Positions 1-10,945 of a DNA stretch of 64,000 nt are shown in pieces. Under the pieces are notes generated by a model. The model was not told where the DNA came from, made no database searches, and was given only the letters and a program-made list of their open reading frames with translations. Source of the stretch: Lunularia cruciata (lineage: Eukaryota; Streptophyta; Marchantiopsida; Lunulariales; Lunulariaceae); the NCBI GenBank assembly GCA_948567375.1, contig OX419762.1, forward strand, positions 15,940,001 through 16,004,000, read 5' to 3'. Both the position numbers and the translations under genes were made by a program. The stretch's first letter is position 1; each line of letters starts with the position of its first letter.

Positions 1-3000
1 ATGAGGAACCTTTGGTGCTTCCGGTGGTAACTTATGAAGAATAATGGATATGGTACTTCTATGTGTCAAATTAGATAGATTAAGAGTTGCATGATAGACT
101 AGCAACCATGGTGGCAATGCTTGATGTTATCTTTGCTATGCAACAACAAATTGAGCATCTTACTTGATTGTTGGATGAGCAAGATCTTTGACAACAAGAG
201 CACGTAGAGAGAGTACCAATTTGAGAAGGAGAAGGTTAAATCCAATTCCCCAAACCCAAGGTATTTGAAGGTAGGAATCTCTTGTGGAAAATTTTGTGTT
301 TGAATGTGAACATTATTTTGAAGCTACCAATCTATAGGTGAGCAAAAATAGATTCTCTTGGCTTCTAGCCAATTTGGAGTAGCAAAGCTATGGTGGAGAT
401 TCTGAGTGGAGGGAGTTGAACGACAAATTTTCATACCAATCTTGACACGGGTAGGATTCAAGAGTGCAATAATATAATTGTTTCCAAGCTATAAATGCCA
501 CAAGAGCTACATGAGATAGGTTGGCAAAATTGAAAGATATTGGCTCTATAAGAAGTTACATCACACAATTCCAGAACATTGTCATGCAAATTCCAGATAT
601 ACTAGAAGGTAAAGCTCTTAATCAATTTGTGAGGGGCTTGAATTCAAGATCCAAATTAGAGGGACCATGTAAGAGCCATAACACATAGAGGAAGCCATGT
701 GGTTGGTCAAATGGTTTAGTTGCAACAACTTAGTCTTGACCTTGACTATAACAGAACCTATCGATACACTTCACACAGGTCGACGAGCCGGCACCAATGG
801 AGATTGATGCTATTCAACAAAGAACACTTGGCATTATGAATAGAGAGAGATTGCAAAAAAATGGTGGTTGTTTTTATTGTTGCCAATTGGGATATCGCAT
901 TGCTGAATGACCATTGAAGAATGGGCGACCTCAATAAGTTGCCCAGATGGAGTTTGTGGAGTGGAATGATGAGGGAAACAAGGAATCCAAATAAGAGATT
1001 TTGAGCCACCTACTAGAAACTTGATTAATTCTAATGGGATTGAAGGCTCTACCTATGCAAGTTTGCTTCACTTGCAAGGTACAATATCTAATCGGGATTG
1101 TAGGATTTTGGTTGATTCTAAAAGTCCAAAGAATTTCATGTCTATGCAAGTAACAAAGGAATGAGGTACTCCTATCAAGCTAGTAATTGGAAGTAGATTG
1201 ATGATGGTGAATAGTAGAAAAGGTTCTGCATTCTGTACCTTACATCTTGTTACCTTCAAGATTTGGAAGGAGTATTTGGAGTGTATGAGATTTATAGTGG
1301 CACCTCTATACTATGATATCATTTTAGGTCTACCTTGACTTCAACGTCATAGGGTTCAATTTGATTGGACCCGACGACAAATTCAAGTACAACACCAAGG
1401 TAGGAATTTCCAATTAGGTTGTTTGGCACCTTTGAGTAAGACATCTAAGAATAGTCAATCCTAGGATGGGAAGTTTGTCAAGAAGGTAGCCACAGAGTAA
1501 GCTTTTAAGGGAGATGAGTCCTAAGATGGGATGTTTGCAAAGAAGTCAATCATGGAGAAAGCTTTGAAGAGAGATGAGTCTCTAGAGGAGAAGTTTGTTA
1601 GTGAAACAACCATAGAGCAAGATTTGGAGGAAGATAAGTCTGTATTGACGATGTGGATCAAGTCAATTGCACAAGGATAATTTGAGGAGGGCCAAGAGCC
1701 TCATCAAGCAATGGTTGATAAGATAGTTTAGGAGTTTTCAAACGTGTTTCTAGATGACCTACCAAAGAGATTACCCTCTCATCATTGTATGCACTTCAAG
1801 ATCAAGTTATTGCCTGATAGTACTCCAATGAGTAGACCAATCTATTAGCTCTCACCAAAGGAGTTGGAGGAGTTGTAAACAACACTTACGGAGTTGTTGG
1901 AGAAGGACTTCATACAACATAGTACCTCTCCTTGGGGAGCACCGGTACTTTTTGTTCCAAAGAAAGATGGAGGACTTTATTTCTATATTGATTATTGTGG
2001 GTTCAATAAAGAAACAATGAAAAATGCATATCTATTGCCTCGGATCAATGACTTTCTTGATCAACTAAGAGGAGCTAGATACTTTTCCAAGTTGGACCTT
2101 TGTAACGGCTATTGGCATATCCTTATGGATAGAGAGGATGTGCAAAATTATGACTTTGCTATAAGGTATGGACATTTTGAGTGGAGAGTTCTACCTTTTG
2201 GGCTCACTAATGCTTTGGCTATCTTTGTAGAATCAAATACATTGGGTGTTGGATGGGTTATTGGATTGATACATGGTGGTGTTCTTGGATGATATATCAA
2301 TCTGTAGCAAGACAAAGGTAGAACACGTGAATCATGTGTGAGAAGTCCCAATGGAAATTTTATTGCAAGAAATTGAAGTGTGCCTTTTGGTAGAAGGAGG
2401 TCACCTTCTTGGGTCACAAGATCTCATCAGAATGGATCAAGATAGAAGACAAGAAAATCAAGGCCTTTATTGATTGGCCCACTCCAATGGATGCTATAGA
2501 AGCACGAGCATTTAATGGATTGTCCAATTTTTATTGATGGTTCATGTATTATTATGCTCATGTGGCTGCACCATTTACTAACCTCTTGAAAAACTTGAGC
2601 TTCCAATGGACCACCAAACACGAAGAAACATTCCAAAAGTTGAAACATATGGTGGGTTCAAGACCTATCCTTCAACCATGCGATCCTCAACTACCTTGTG
2701 TGGTTGATTTTTAAGCTTCTAACTTTTCAATTGGAGCAGTGTTGCAACAAGAATTCTTAGATAGATTACATCCCATTGCCTTTGTGTCTCACCAACTAAA
2801 TACAATTGAAAGAAATTACTCTGCTCAAGATTGGGAATAACTTGCAGTGGTATATGCCACTAAGGTATGGAGGTATTATCTCTTAGGGAAGCAAGTAATC
2901 ACGCAAACCAATCACAAAACATTGTTGCATACCTTACACTTTGAACACATGAAGAATCAACATCATCAATTGGAGGAGCAACTCCGATTGTTTGACATCA

Positions 3001-4569
3001 AATTTGAATACAAACCAGGTTGGTTTTATGTCATCCTTGATGTTGTATCATGATGACCTAGTTTGAAGTCTCTTCCTCTCATCATGGTAATAATTATGAT
3101 AGTGTCACTTGACTTCAAGGTCCAAAATGAGTTTTGATCAGCTCTACACAAGATCCCTTCATCCAAATGGTACATGGTCATCTTATAGCATGCAACAAGA
3201 AGTAAATACCTTCTTCTTCAAGGAAGGTCTTCTATTCCATGAGGACCGGATCTATGTTCCATGCAAAGGTGATCTTTGACTTGTGCACCTTCAAGAAGCC
3301 CATGATTTACCAATAGCTGATCACATGGGTGTGGAAAAGACCTTTGGTACCCTCCAATGTCAATGGTGGTGGCCCAACATGACACATGATGTTCAAGAGT
3401 TTGTCCAATCTTGTGAGAGTTGCCAATGTAACAAGGCCAACAACCAAAAGCCAAGTGGACTCCTTCAACCACTCTTCATTCCATCCGTGGGAACACGTGA
3501 GCTTAGATCTCATCACATCCTTGCCCAAGACAAAGCAAGGACACATAGTAATTGTGGTGTTTGTGGACAAGCTTTGTAAGCAAATCCACTTGGCACCAAT
3601 CTTTGATACCATGGATGCTCTAACCTTAGCGCAAATCTACTTCAATGTCTTCAAGCATCATGGGATGCCATGTGTGCTCATCTTTGACCATGATCCTTGA
3701 TTCATCGAGAAGTTTTGGCAAGCCCTCTTCTAGATTCTTGAAACTAAGCTTGCTTTGTCCATGGCCTATCATCCTCAAACAAATGGACAAACCAAACATG
3801 CAAATTGTACCTTGGAAGATATGGTGCATGCCTTTCTCAATGTCCACCATACCAATTGGGATGAATGTCTTGCAGTTATAAAATTTGCCTACAATAATTC
3901 CAAATATGCAAGCACTAGATTTTCTCCTTTCTTTCTCAATTTTGGCCAAGATCCGCTTGTTCCAAATTCTTTTCTTGCTCCTCCTCCACCTCAAGTCCCT
4001 CATAAGTCAACCTTCTTGAGCACCATATCCTAATCTTTCCAACAAGCCAAATCTCACCTCCTTGTTGCTCAAAATTGTTAGAAACAATATGGAGACCACC
4101 ATTGTCATGATCTCACCTTTGAATTTGATGATATAGTCATGCTATCCTCTAGGAACCTACCACTCTTACTTGATACCCAAGTTTGTAAACTTGCACCTAA
4201 TTAGATAGGGCCCTTTAACGTCACCTAAATCATCTCTCTTGTTGCTTATCGACTTGCCTTACCTTGTCATATGCATATCTACCCTATCTTTCACATTTCC
4301 AAGTTGATACCCTTTATTCCTAACCCATCTTCTGTTTCCTCTTATGTCCAACCTTCTCCTACTCCCATCTTTATCAATGATCATGAGGAGTATAAAGTTG
4401 ATTGTATCCTTGCACATTGCCACATTGACCAAGGATGTCAACAACACATGGAGTACAAGGTCATTTGGAAAGGGTATCCCCTCCATGATGTCACATGAGG
4501 ACCTTTTTCTTCTAGAAGTTTGAAGCTTCAATGGAAATGATGACATCACCAACTAGCAGTGGAGGAATA
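1..4569 (+). mobile_element. Ty3/gypsy chromovirus internal region, broken (fossil)
   Basis: This is the body of an LTR retrotransposon in gag-pol order on the plus strand. A gag-like stretch lies around 230-700, with a family-typical FPKPK-like segment near 245-265. A protease-like region lies around 1,050-1,400. Reverse transcriptase is recognisable around 1,890-2,450, including a [15 protein letters not shown] segment and the FSKLDL segment. RNase H lies around 2,700-3,050 and integrase around 3,200-4,030, including the zinc-binding HHCC-like part near 3,290-3,440. A chromodomain-like end lies near 4,390-4,500 (YKVIWKGYPL), which places it among the chromoviruses. The copy is cut by the left edge of the window and no 5' LTR is visible. 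It is heavily decayed, with many breaks (well over ten), so it is old and inactive. Neighbour: an LTR-like segment follows directly at 4,570. The family call rests on recognised protein segments and was not searched. Confidence 0.9.
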
Positions 4570-4644
4570 TGTAACAAAAGGGAGTTCAACAACATAGTTA
4601 GTAAGTCCAAAAAAGTAGAGAGTAAGCCAAATTAGTCCAACATA

Positions 4645-4876
4645 TTCTAGAAGCATCTAGAAAGCTTCTTGGGAAGCTTCTTGACTAGCTTAACGGGCAC
4701 CCCAAGCAAGTAGCTTCTAGAAAGAAGCTTAAAGAAGCTTCTAGAAGCTTCCAACTAGCTTAGGTTACACGCCAAGTAGACTACTTCTAGAAGGAAGCTT
4801 CTTGAGAAAATTCATAGTTAACTTGGCTTGCACTCTAAGAAAATGACTCAAAGAAGCTTCTTGAGAAGCTTCTCAA
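4645..4876 (+). promoter_or_regulatory. Heat-shock-element-like clusters in the LTR
   Basis: Heat shock factors bind alternating GAA/TTC units with 5-bp spacing. From 4,724 to 4,751 there are six consecutive units (GAA, TTA, GAA, TTC, GAA, TTC) in perfect 5-bp register, matching 17 of 18 consensus bases; the core is GAAGCTTCTAGAAGCTTC. Further partial clusters lie at 4,645-4,662 (four units, one degenerate), 4,673-4,685, 4,785-4,813 and 4,853-4,872. All lie within about 250 bp upstream of the TATA-like box at 4,894. The match to the consensus is seen directly; heat response is inferred. Confidence 0.6.
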
Positions 4877-4893
4877 GAGCCTTGTATGCTACC

Positions 4894-4902
4894 GATAAAT
4901 AC
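4894..4902 (+). promoter_or_regulatory. TATA-like box of the LTR
   Basis: GATAAATAC lies about 20 bp after the last heat-shock-like unit. The same context (ATAAATACCAAAGCC) is kept in the minus-strand copy near 41,935-41,950, where it reads TTATAAATACC. Position and conservation between copies suggest the start of the LTR transcript shortly downstream. Confidence 0.45.
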
Positions 4903-5009
4903 CAAAGCCATATCTCATGCAAGGCATTTGGAGTTTTCCCACATTCAAGTGTCTCAATATGAGTTTCCGTTCCCTTATTTCTATCCTCAGTCTCACTTTT
5001 TTACATAGT

Positions 5010-5960
5010 ACCATCTTAGAATTCGAGTCCATTGTAGTGCTTGTAGATCAACTTAACAAAATGATTCATTTTTGTCATATGACCAAGGATGTGATTGTGC
5101 CACAATTGGCTCAATTGTCTTAGTTATGGTCTATTCTCAACATGGATTGTCTTTAATGCCCATCATAGATTATGGCACTTGATTCAAAAGTTTGTTTTGG
5201 TGAACACTCTTCACAATCATCAAAACCAAACCTACAATGTTCATAATATACCATCCACAATTCAATGGACAAACAAAGTGAGCCCTTCATACTATTAAGC
5301 ACATGCTACAAGGATTCACCCTTAAGGAGCAAGAAAGGTGGGATTATATTAATTCTATTGGTTGAATTTGTCTATAAAAATTAGGTGAATGCATAAACAA
5401 AGATATTTTGTTCTTCCTTGTGTATGTATAATATCTTTTCACACCTTTGATGTTGGTAAAAGTTAGCCTAATGGTTACAAAAGTTGATAGTATCAATGTT
5501 TTTGGTTGAAGGATCCACCAAAGCATAGAGGATACCAAGAATAGCTTGCGGATAGCCCAAAACTGGAAAAAATAATATGCAAATGCAATTCACTATCACA
5601 TGGAGTTTTAAACTGGGGATCAAGTGTAGCTATCCACAACCAACATTATTTTGGGTTGTCCTTGTATGTTCAACCTTCACTTTATTTTCCCTTTTCTCAT
5701 CATCCATCAAGTTAGAGCAATGGCATATCACCTTGAGCTCCTCCCATACATGAAGATCCATCCAATGTTCCATGTTTCTTTGCTATGAAAATATTCACTA
5801 TACCTTCCATGCTTTCTTGCCTTACAAGAAGCTTGTCTTTGTCTAGGATTCATTGATGGAATGAAGGAATAAAAATTAGAGCACATTCTCAAGAAACATA
5901 TATAGTGTACCCGCCATCAACATGTAGAGTATTTTGTGCAATGAAAAGTGTACCCCTTGT
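5010..5960 (+). mobile_element. Ty3/gypsy fragment: integrase and pol C-terminal end, broken
   Basis: The plus strand carries recognisable but decayed integrase sequence around 5,020-5,290 (VLVDQLNKMIHF near 5,040, typical of the catalytic core start). A YHLEL...IHPMFHVS-like segment near 5,715-5,785 is characteristic of the pol C-terminus just before the chromodomain. It is a separate element from the one ending at 4,569, because integrase has already passed in that one. Several breaks are present and no LTR of its own is seen. The simplest reading is two gypsy copies nested or butted together. Confidence 0.65.
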
Positions 5961-7600
5961 ATGAGGGAAACTATGATCCTATAGCTAACTTGACTAATGC
6001 ACCAATGTTTGTGCAATCTTTTAACCAGCAACTTTACAACAAAGATATTGCATTTTAGATGATGGGAGGTTTATTAACTATTACCTATAGAAATTAGCTA
6101 AAGGTGAAGATAAACTTGGTTATATCTTTTGAGATATTAAATATGATGATCTAAGTTGAGTAGATAAAAGATACAAAAAGAGAACTTCCATTAGTAAGGT
6201 AGAGGCAAAAAACTCATTGAAAATTCAAAGTAAAATTTGGAGACCTAAACAAAAGAATTAGGCCTCCAGAAAAGGGAATCATATCCTCCTTTGGAAGAAA
6301 ATGTTATACCTGTAACACCTCCATAGTGTGTCTTATAGATATCTTTCCAATGATACCATTTCCATTTTGTTATGAGCTTTCTACAAAAAAGATTTCCACA
6401 AGATTCACTTTTGTCAAACTTGTTTGCCTAACCAAATGGAATTAGGGCTGACATGTCATCAATCTATTTATCTAATCTAAGGATGTAGCTCTCTTGTAGA
6501 TTATCTTCTCCAATATATAATAAAGTCAAAGTGTTCCTTCAATGCATTGGAGTACAAGGGACTTCTCTTATGTTCTTTTGGTCTATAGTATGTTACACTA
6601 GCAACAACTCAATCTTGAAGTGCATGCATAGATCAAAAGGTAAAAAAAATTGGAATTTCATCAAGAAACATGTGTGTAAGCTTATGAACTATATAATCAA
6701 CTAATAATTTTGTAGGCTTCTTATCCTCATTATATTATCCTTGCACAATTGCTTGATCCACACACCAAAAATAGGAATATCTTCCTCTAGAGCTCCTTCT
6801 ACAAATGTATACTAACATGCTTTTCTTTTGGCTAAATCTTAAGTGTCATCTTCAAAGGTGTTAGACAACATTATTTAATCTTACCTTGCTATTGTCCTCA
6901 AATTTGTAATTTGTTTCAATCAAATTGAATTTATGATGTTGAAGCATAGGAAGATTTATAAATATTTTGTAGTATTAGTGAGCTACTAAGAGCCTCATTT
7001 ATTTTGAATTTACCTTCCCAATTTTGAATGCAACAGCTATGAGGTATTAAATATATAACCCTTTCTACTATCTATCATCATCAGTTTATTACCTCACATT
7101 AGTTTGAATGAAATATATAATTTCTTTGCTAATTGCATGGAAATTCACTTCTCAAAACTTATACAATCTCCCAAAATCCTCAAACCATAATTGGATATCA
7201 TACCTTACAAGTGTGTATGCTTGAAGGCCTGAACTATGCAAGGGCAACCTTGCATAGTCCAAGCCTTCAATATTCCAAATCAAGTTTGAGTAAGTGACTT
7301 TATATCTCTCACTAAGACTCTTTGTTTCCTTGATCCTTGCACTCTAAGAACTTTATTTGGGTAATGGGAACTCTATTTGATGTCATTTATTTTTACTTTG
7401 ACAATCAACAATGTAATGTTTAATTTGACAACAATAAAATTATCCTCTATTTTGTTTCAACCATTTTCTATCTATAATGCTAAGTGGTCTATGTTGGATG
7501 ACGTCAATCTCCATTAGAGTTATGTCCTCTCCTTGTGTGTAGTGTGTTTGTCAAATCTCCATTGGTGTTATTTCCTCCATCTATGTGTAGTGTATTTGTA
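5960..7600. other. AT-rich stretch with no recognisable gene
   Basis: No open frame of note, no host-like protein segment and no clear repeat was recognised on either strand. It lies between two gypsy fragments and is probably further decayed element sequence. Confidence 0.5.
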
Positions 7601-8260
7601 GGTTCTTTGAAGGTTTAGGTCAAGACCAAGGTGTGATAATCAAGGAATCAAAATGCTTGGCCAACTACATCTTCTTCTAAATGCTTGGGCTTGTGCATGG
7701 TTATCTCCAATTTGGTGCATGATTTCAAGTCTCTCACCAACCAATCCAAATCTTTGTCTTCTCATATCTTTGGAACTTATATTGTTGTGTTTTGGAATCA
7801 AAGGATGTAACTTCTCATAGAAATAGTGTGCCCCAATTCCACCAAATCTATCTTGTGCATTATCCACCACTTGGAATATCTAAATTAATGCACACTTGGA
7901 TTATTTCCCTATCAAGATTGAAGCAATAAATTGTCATTGAGGTTGCTCTACCTAAAATTTCCACCATATTTGTATCATTTTGTCTTATTGGCTCAAAGCT
8001 TAGAGGATCTATCTTTGTTCATCCAAAATATTTGTTGCTTGAAAGTCCCACTCAAAATGAAATACAAAATTCTATACTTCATATGATAAATTGTTGCCAT
8101 CAAATGGCTTAGCCTTTGGAAATTTCACTCAATCTTCTTCTTTGTGGAAAGTTGCACTATCCATTTGCTATTGTTGTTGATACTCATCATTTGTCTTTTC
8201 TAATAATTGAGTAAGGTATTAACTGTGTTTTTTCTTACTAATGATGAATTTGTGCATTAC
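7600..8260 (-). mobile_element. Ty3/gypsy gag fragment, broken
   Basis: The minus strand encodes decayed gag sequence. A VKFPKAKPFDG segment near 8,130-8,100 is followed by an FVFHFEWDFQATN segment, the usual start of the gypsy retrotransposon gag domain, and related sequence continues to about 7,640. The plus-strand element at 1-4.5 kb has the corresponding FPKPKVFEG segment near 245-270, so the two are probably related. An LTR-like copy lies just upstream in the minus orientation at about 8,720-8,460, giving LTR then gag in the expected order. Several breaks are present; the rest of the element is missing or unrecognisable. Confidence 0.6.
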
Positions 8261-8459
8261 TTCCATAGCTATTATTACTCTAGCAAACCATTTTCTTCCA
8301 AATGTATAAGTTAACATTTTAATACAACACATCCATCACTCTCCATGTGTTACAACATCAAAAAGGTTATACTTCATCAAACAAGATGATTGCATTCAAC
8401 AATTTGACAAAGGTATAAAATAATAATATGATGCTTTAGTAATATATGTATATATAAGT

Positions 8460-8720
8460 CTCAATGGTTTGGAATAAATAGATTTTATTATCCCTTGAGC
8501 CATCCATCCCATTTCTCACTCTAAAATCAATATAGAAGTCTAAGGAGAGAAATCAGAGAATAGAATATCACACTTGAACTATAAAATGAGTGAAACTATA
8601 AAAGACTAGCTTGAGTTTGGGTTTTGGTATCTATATGCAAATTAGGTACAAGGTTCATAAAAAGTTTCGAAGGAACATTCCTTCTAGGAGCCACCTTTCA
8701 TGGAGTGCAAGCCAAGCTAG
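8460..8720 (-). repeat. LTR-like segment, diverged copy of the 4.57-kb family
   Basis: Read on the minus strand it has the same order of blocks as the copy at 4,570-5,010: an AGCTTGGCTTGCACTC block, a GAAGG..TTCC block, a TACCAAAACCC block after the TATA region, and a TCTCTCCTTAG block near the end. It lies upstream of gag-like sequence on the same strand and so is probably the remnant 5' LTR of that fragment. Its heat-shock-like units are degraded, with only short GAATGTTCC-type matches. Confidence 0.5.
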
Positions 8721-10180
8721 TCAATTGATTTGCATGAAGGTATGCTAGCTATCAACTTACCATGCAATTTATTCAATCCTTTGAATACTATGAGAAGCTC
8801 CTTGGATGGTTCAAAAAAATTCTTTGGATCTCCTAAATACATGTTAGTCCTTTTAGCTACATTAGCTCTTGCTTACTCCACAAAAGATTTTATTAACACC
8901 ATATTTGTATAGATTGGTTAAGTTATATGTATGTTTCCAAATGTATTCTTATTGGTGATATCCTTTTCAAAGAACTAAGTATTAATCTTAGGCAAGATGA
9001 AACACACATTTTTGAAGTTTGTGCTCTATTTCATTTTAGACATGGTCATTGATGATCTTTGGTGTTAGAGGAGTTAAAATGAGGATTAAGTAATATTCTA
9101 TATTTTGTTTCTTAAGATTTGATAGAATCTCCTCATATCTTCCACATCTAGATATTGAAGTCTTCTCCTCTAGTTTATCATTGTTCTATATTTTTTCAAC
9201 CATGTATGTATATTATCATATCATATGAGGCTAGATGGATCAACTTCCATTCCATTCTCTAGTGATATTATTGTCCCATCTTCAACTCCATGCTCCTTAG
9301 TTACATATCAGATTCTATAGTTTCTCCATTTTGTAGTTCAACCTCAACATCAAGATTGATTTCCAAATAAAGACCAAATTCCAAAATAAGCAATTCAAAC
9401 ATGAAATTTGCATGTGTGTTGAGTTTATTAGCATGCATAGTTGTTTGCTTCAACCCATCCTTCCATCATTAACATTTGTTCTATCTTCATATTTGAGATA
9501 CTTCTTATCGTGCCCCCTCATCTTTTCTTCATTTGGTTGAACTAGTAAGATCACTAGGTTGTCTTACTAGTCTCTTAGTTTATCATCTAGCTTTAAAAAT
9601 TATATACACTTCATCAAACTCTATTCGTTGGGTTAATTATTGCTCATATATTGACAATTTTCTTTAATATATCCAAACAACCACATTGATAATATTGGCA
9701 AGCTTCAAACTAAGAGGAAGTTGATTTCCTTGTGGTTAACTTGTCTTCTCTCCAAAATTTCCTTACAAATCTTGTTGACATGGATACATGTGTAATTAAT
9801 TTTGATGGATAATGCTTAGCTCTATTTGTATTGGCACATAATTAGGTTGAGGTAGAGCTTGCATGTACTCAATAATGGCAACTGCACTTTTAATCTTGTC
9901 AGGCTTTTGCAATACACTCATTCACATCCTTGGGATTACAATTGATGATTTCTTCTTGCACTTTCTTTGTGGGTCATCTTTTAAAACAATCAAAAGCTTC
10001 AATCAAGCTCGTGCTTATATTTTGAACTTATAGCTTGCAATATCAATATATTGTTGGATATCCTAAAAATTTATCAACACTTATAATCCCATATCGGTAT
10101 TCACTAGGAAATATAAATAACTAATTATTGAAGCAAGCTTTATTTTAATTGCCTCATAATATTAGCAATCTTAGATGTTG
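8720..10180. other. AT-rich stretch with no recognisable gene
   Basis: No host-like exon was recognised. Short stretches on the minus strand around 9.3-9.7 kb read as amino-acid sequence without a known motif and may be decayed element coding sequence, but this cannot be supported further. Confidence 0.4.
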
Positions 10181-10732
10181 ACTTTGCTCTTATGTTTGGA
10201 CCCATGATCAAAGAAACTTTCCTTTATCACAACAAGAGAAGAGATAAAACACAGATTGCACACTCAAACATTCGATGCCCCAAGGGAGCACCTTCTCTTT
10301 ATTATATAGACAAAGAGGATCTCCTCTAAGGAAGCTCCACCATAGGATTAGGGACACATATAGGTGACATGTCAGCAAGCTCCACCCTTGGATTACTTAC
10401 TTGGATGGGTGACCTGTCTGGTCTAGGTCCTATCTGGTTGGTCAAACGAGCTTTGACCGGAGGGAATCTTTTAGGGAATCTTCCTGTAGGAATCTCAGAA
10501 TCACATAAGGTACCGTTGGAAAGCTCTTGACGAGACAAACTGGGGGGAGGGAAGGCCAACTTTTCCTCCATTGGGGGGGGGGAATCTGCACATTTTCAAG
10601 GCCTAATTCATCCATTTAGGCCTCCGAAATTGCCTTCAAAGTTTTCAGGCATATTTTGGTTCCTACTCTATTAGTAGAAGTCTCCTTTTGGTGATACCTC
10701 TTTCTGATCTGTTTAGTCCATCATGTGTAACA
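10180..10732 (-). repeat. LTR-like segment (minus strand) with TATA box
   Basis: Read on the minus strand the segment begins with TGTTACA at 10,732, a common start for gypsy LTRs. It runs through a GC-richer part (10,330-10,600) and reaches TCTATATAAT at 10,310-10,301 followed by AAAGAGAAGG. The G/C-rich U3-like part contrasts with the AT-rich surroundings. No coding body was recognised on either side, so it may be a solo LTR. Both ends are approximate. Confidence 0.4.
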
Positions 10733-10945
10733 TCCTTCCAGATGTTACCAAACCAATTCTCACCTTTAAATCATATGTCTAGCTATTGGTTCTAAGGTTC
10801 TCAAGTATATTTCGGTTTCTGCCCTATTAGTAGAAGTACTCTTTTGGTGATACTTCTATCTGATCTATTTTGACCATCATGTATAACATCATTCTAGATG
10901 TTACCAAACCGAATTTCACATCTAGATCACATGGCTAACCCTTGG
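10636..10945. repeat. Two tandem copies of a ~156-bp unit
   Basis: The segment from about 10,636 to 10,790 recurs at about 10,792-10,945 with an offset of 156 bp. Shared blocks include CTATTAGTAGAAGT, TTTTGGTGATAC, TCTGATCT and AGATGTTACCAAACC. A third, inverted relative lies at 42,891-43,010. The unit overlaps the start of the LTR-like segment at 10,732. Confidence 0.75.

Larger units (their letters stand above)
4570..5010 (+). repeat. LTR-like segment (3' LTR of the adjacent gypsy element)
   Basis: The segment starts with TGTAAC just after a purine-rich stretch (GTGGAGGAAT), as expected for a polypurine tract followed by an LTR. It lies 70 bp past the chromodomain-like end of the element body. 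It contains dense AGAAGCTTCT-type palindromes (4,645-4,875), a TATA-like box at 4,894-4,902 and a pyrimidine-rich downstream part. Two other diverged copies lie in the window on the minus strand (about 8,720-8,460 and 42,310-41,838), and they share the order: start, GAAGCTTC-rich part, ATAAATACCAAAGCC-like TATA region, TTTGGAGTTT. The right border is uncertain because sequence of another gypsy element begins at about 5,010. Confidence 0.65.
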
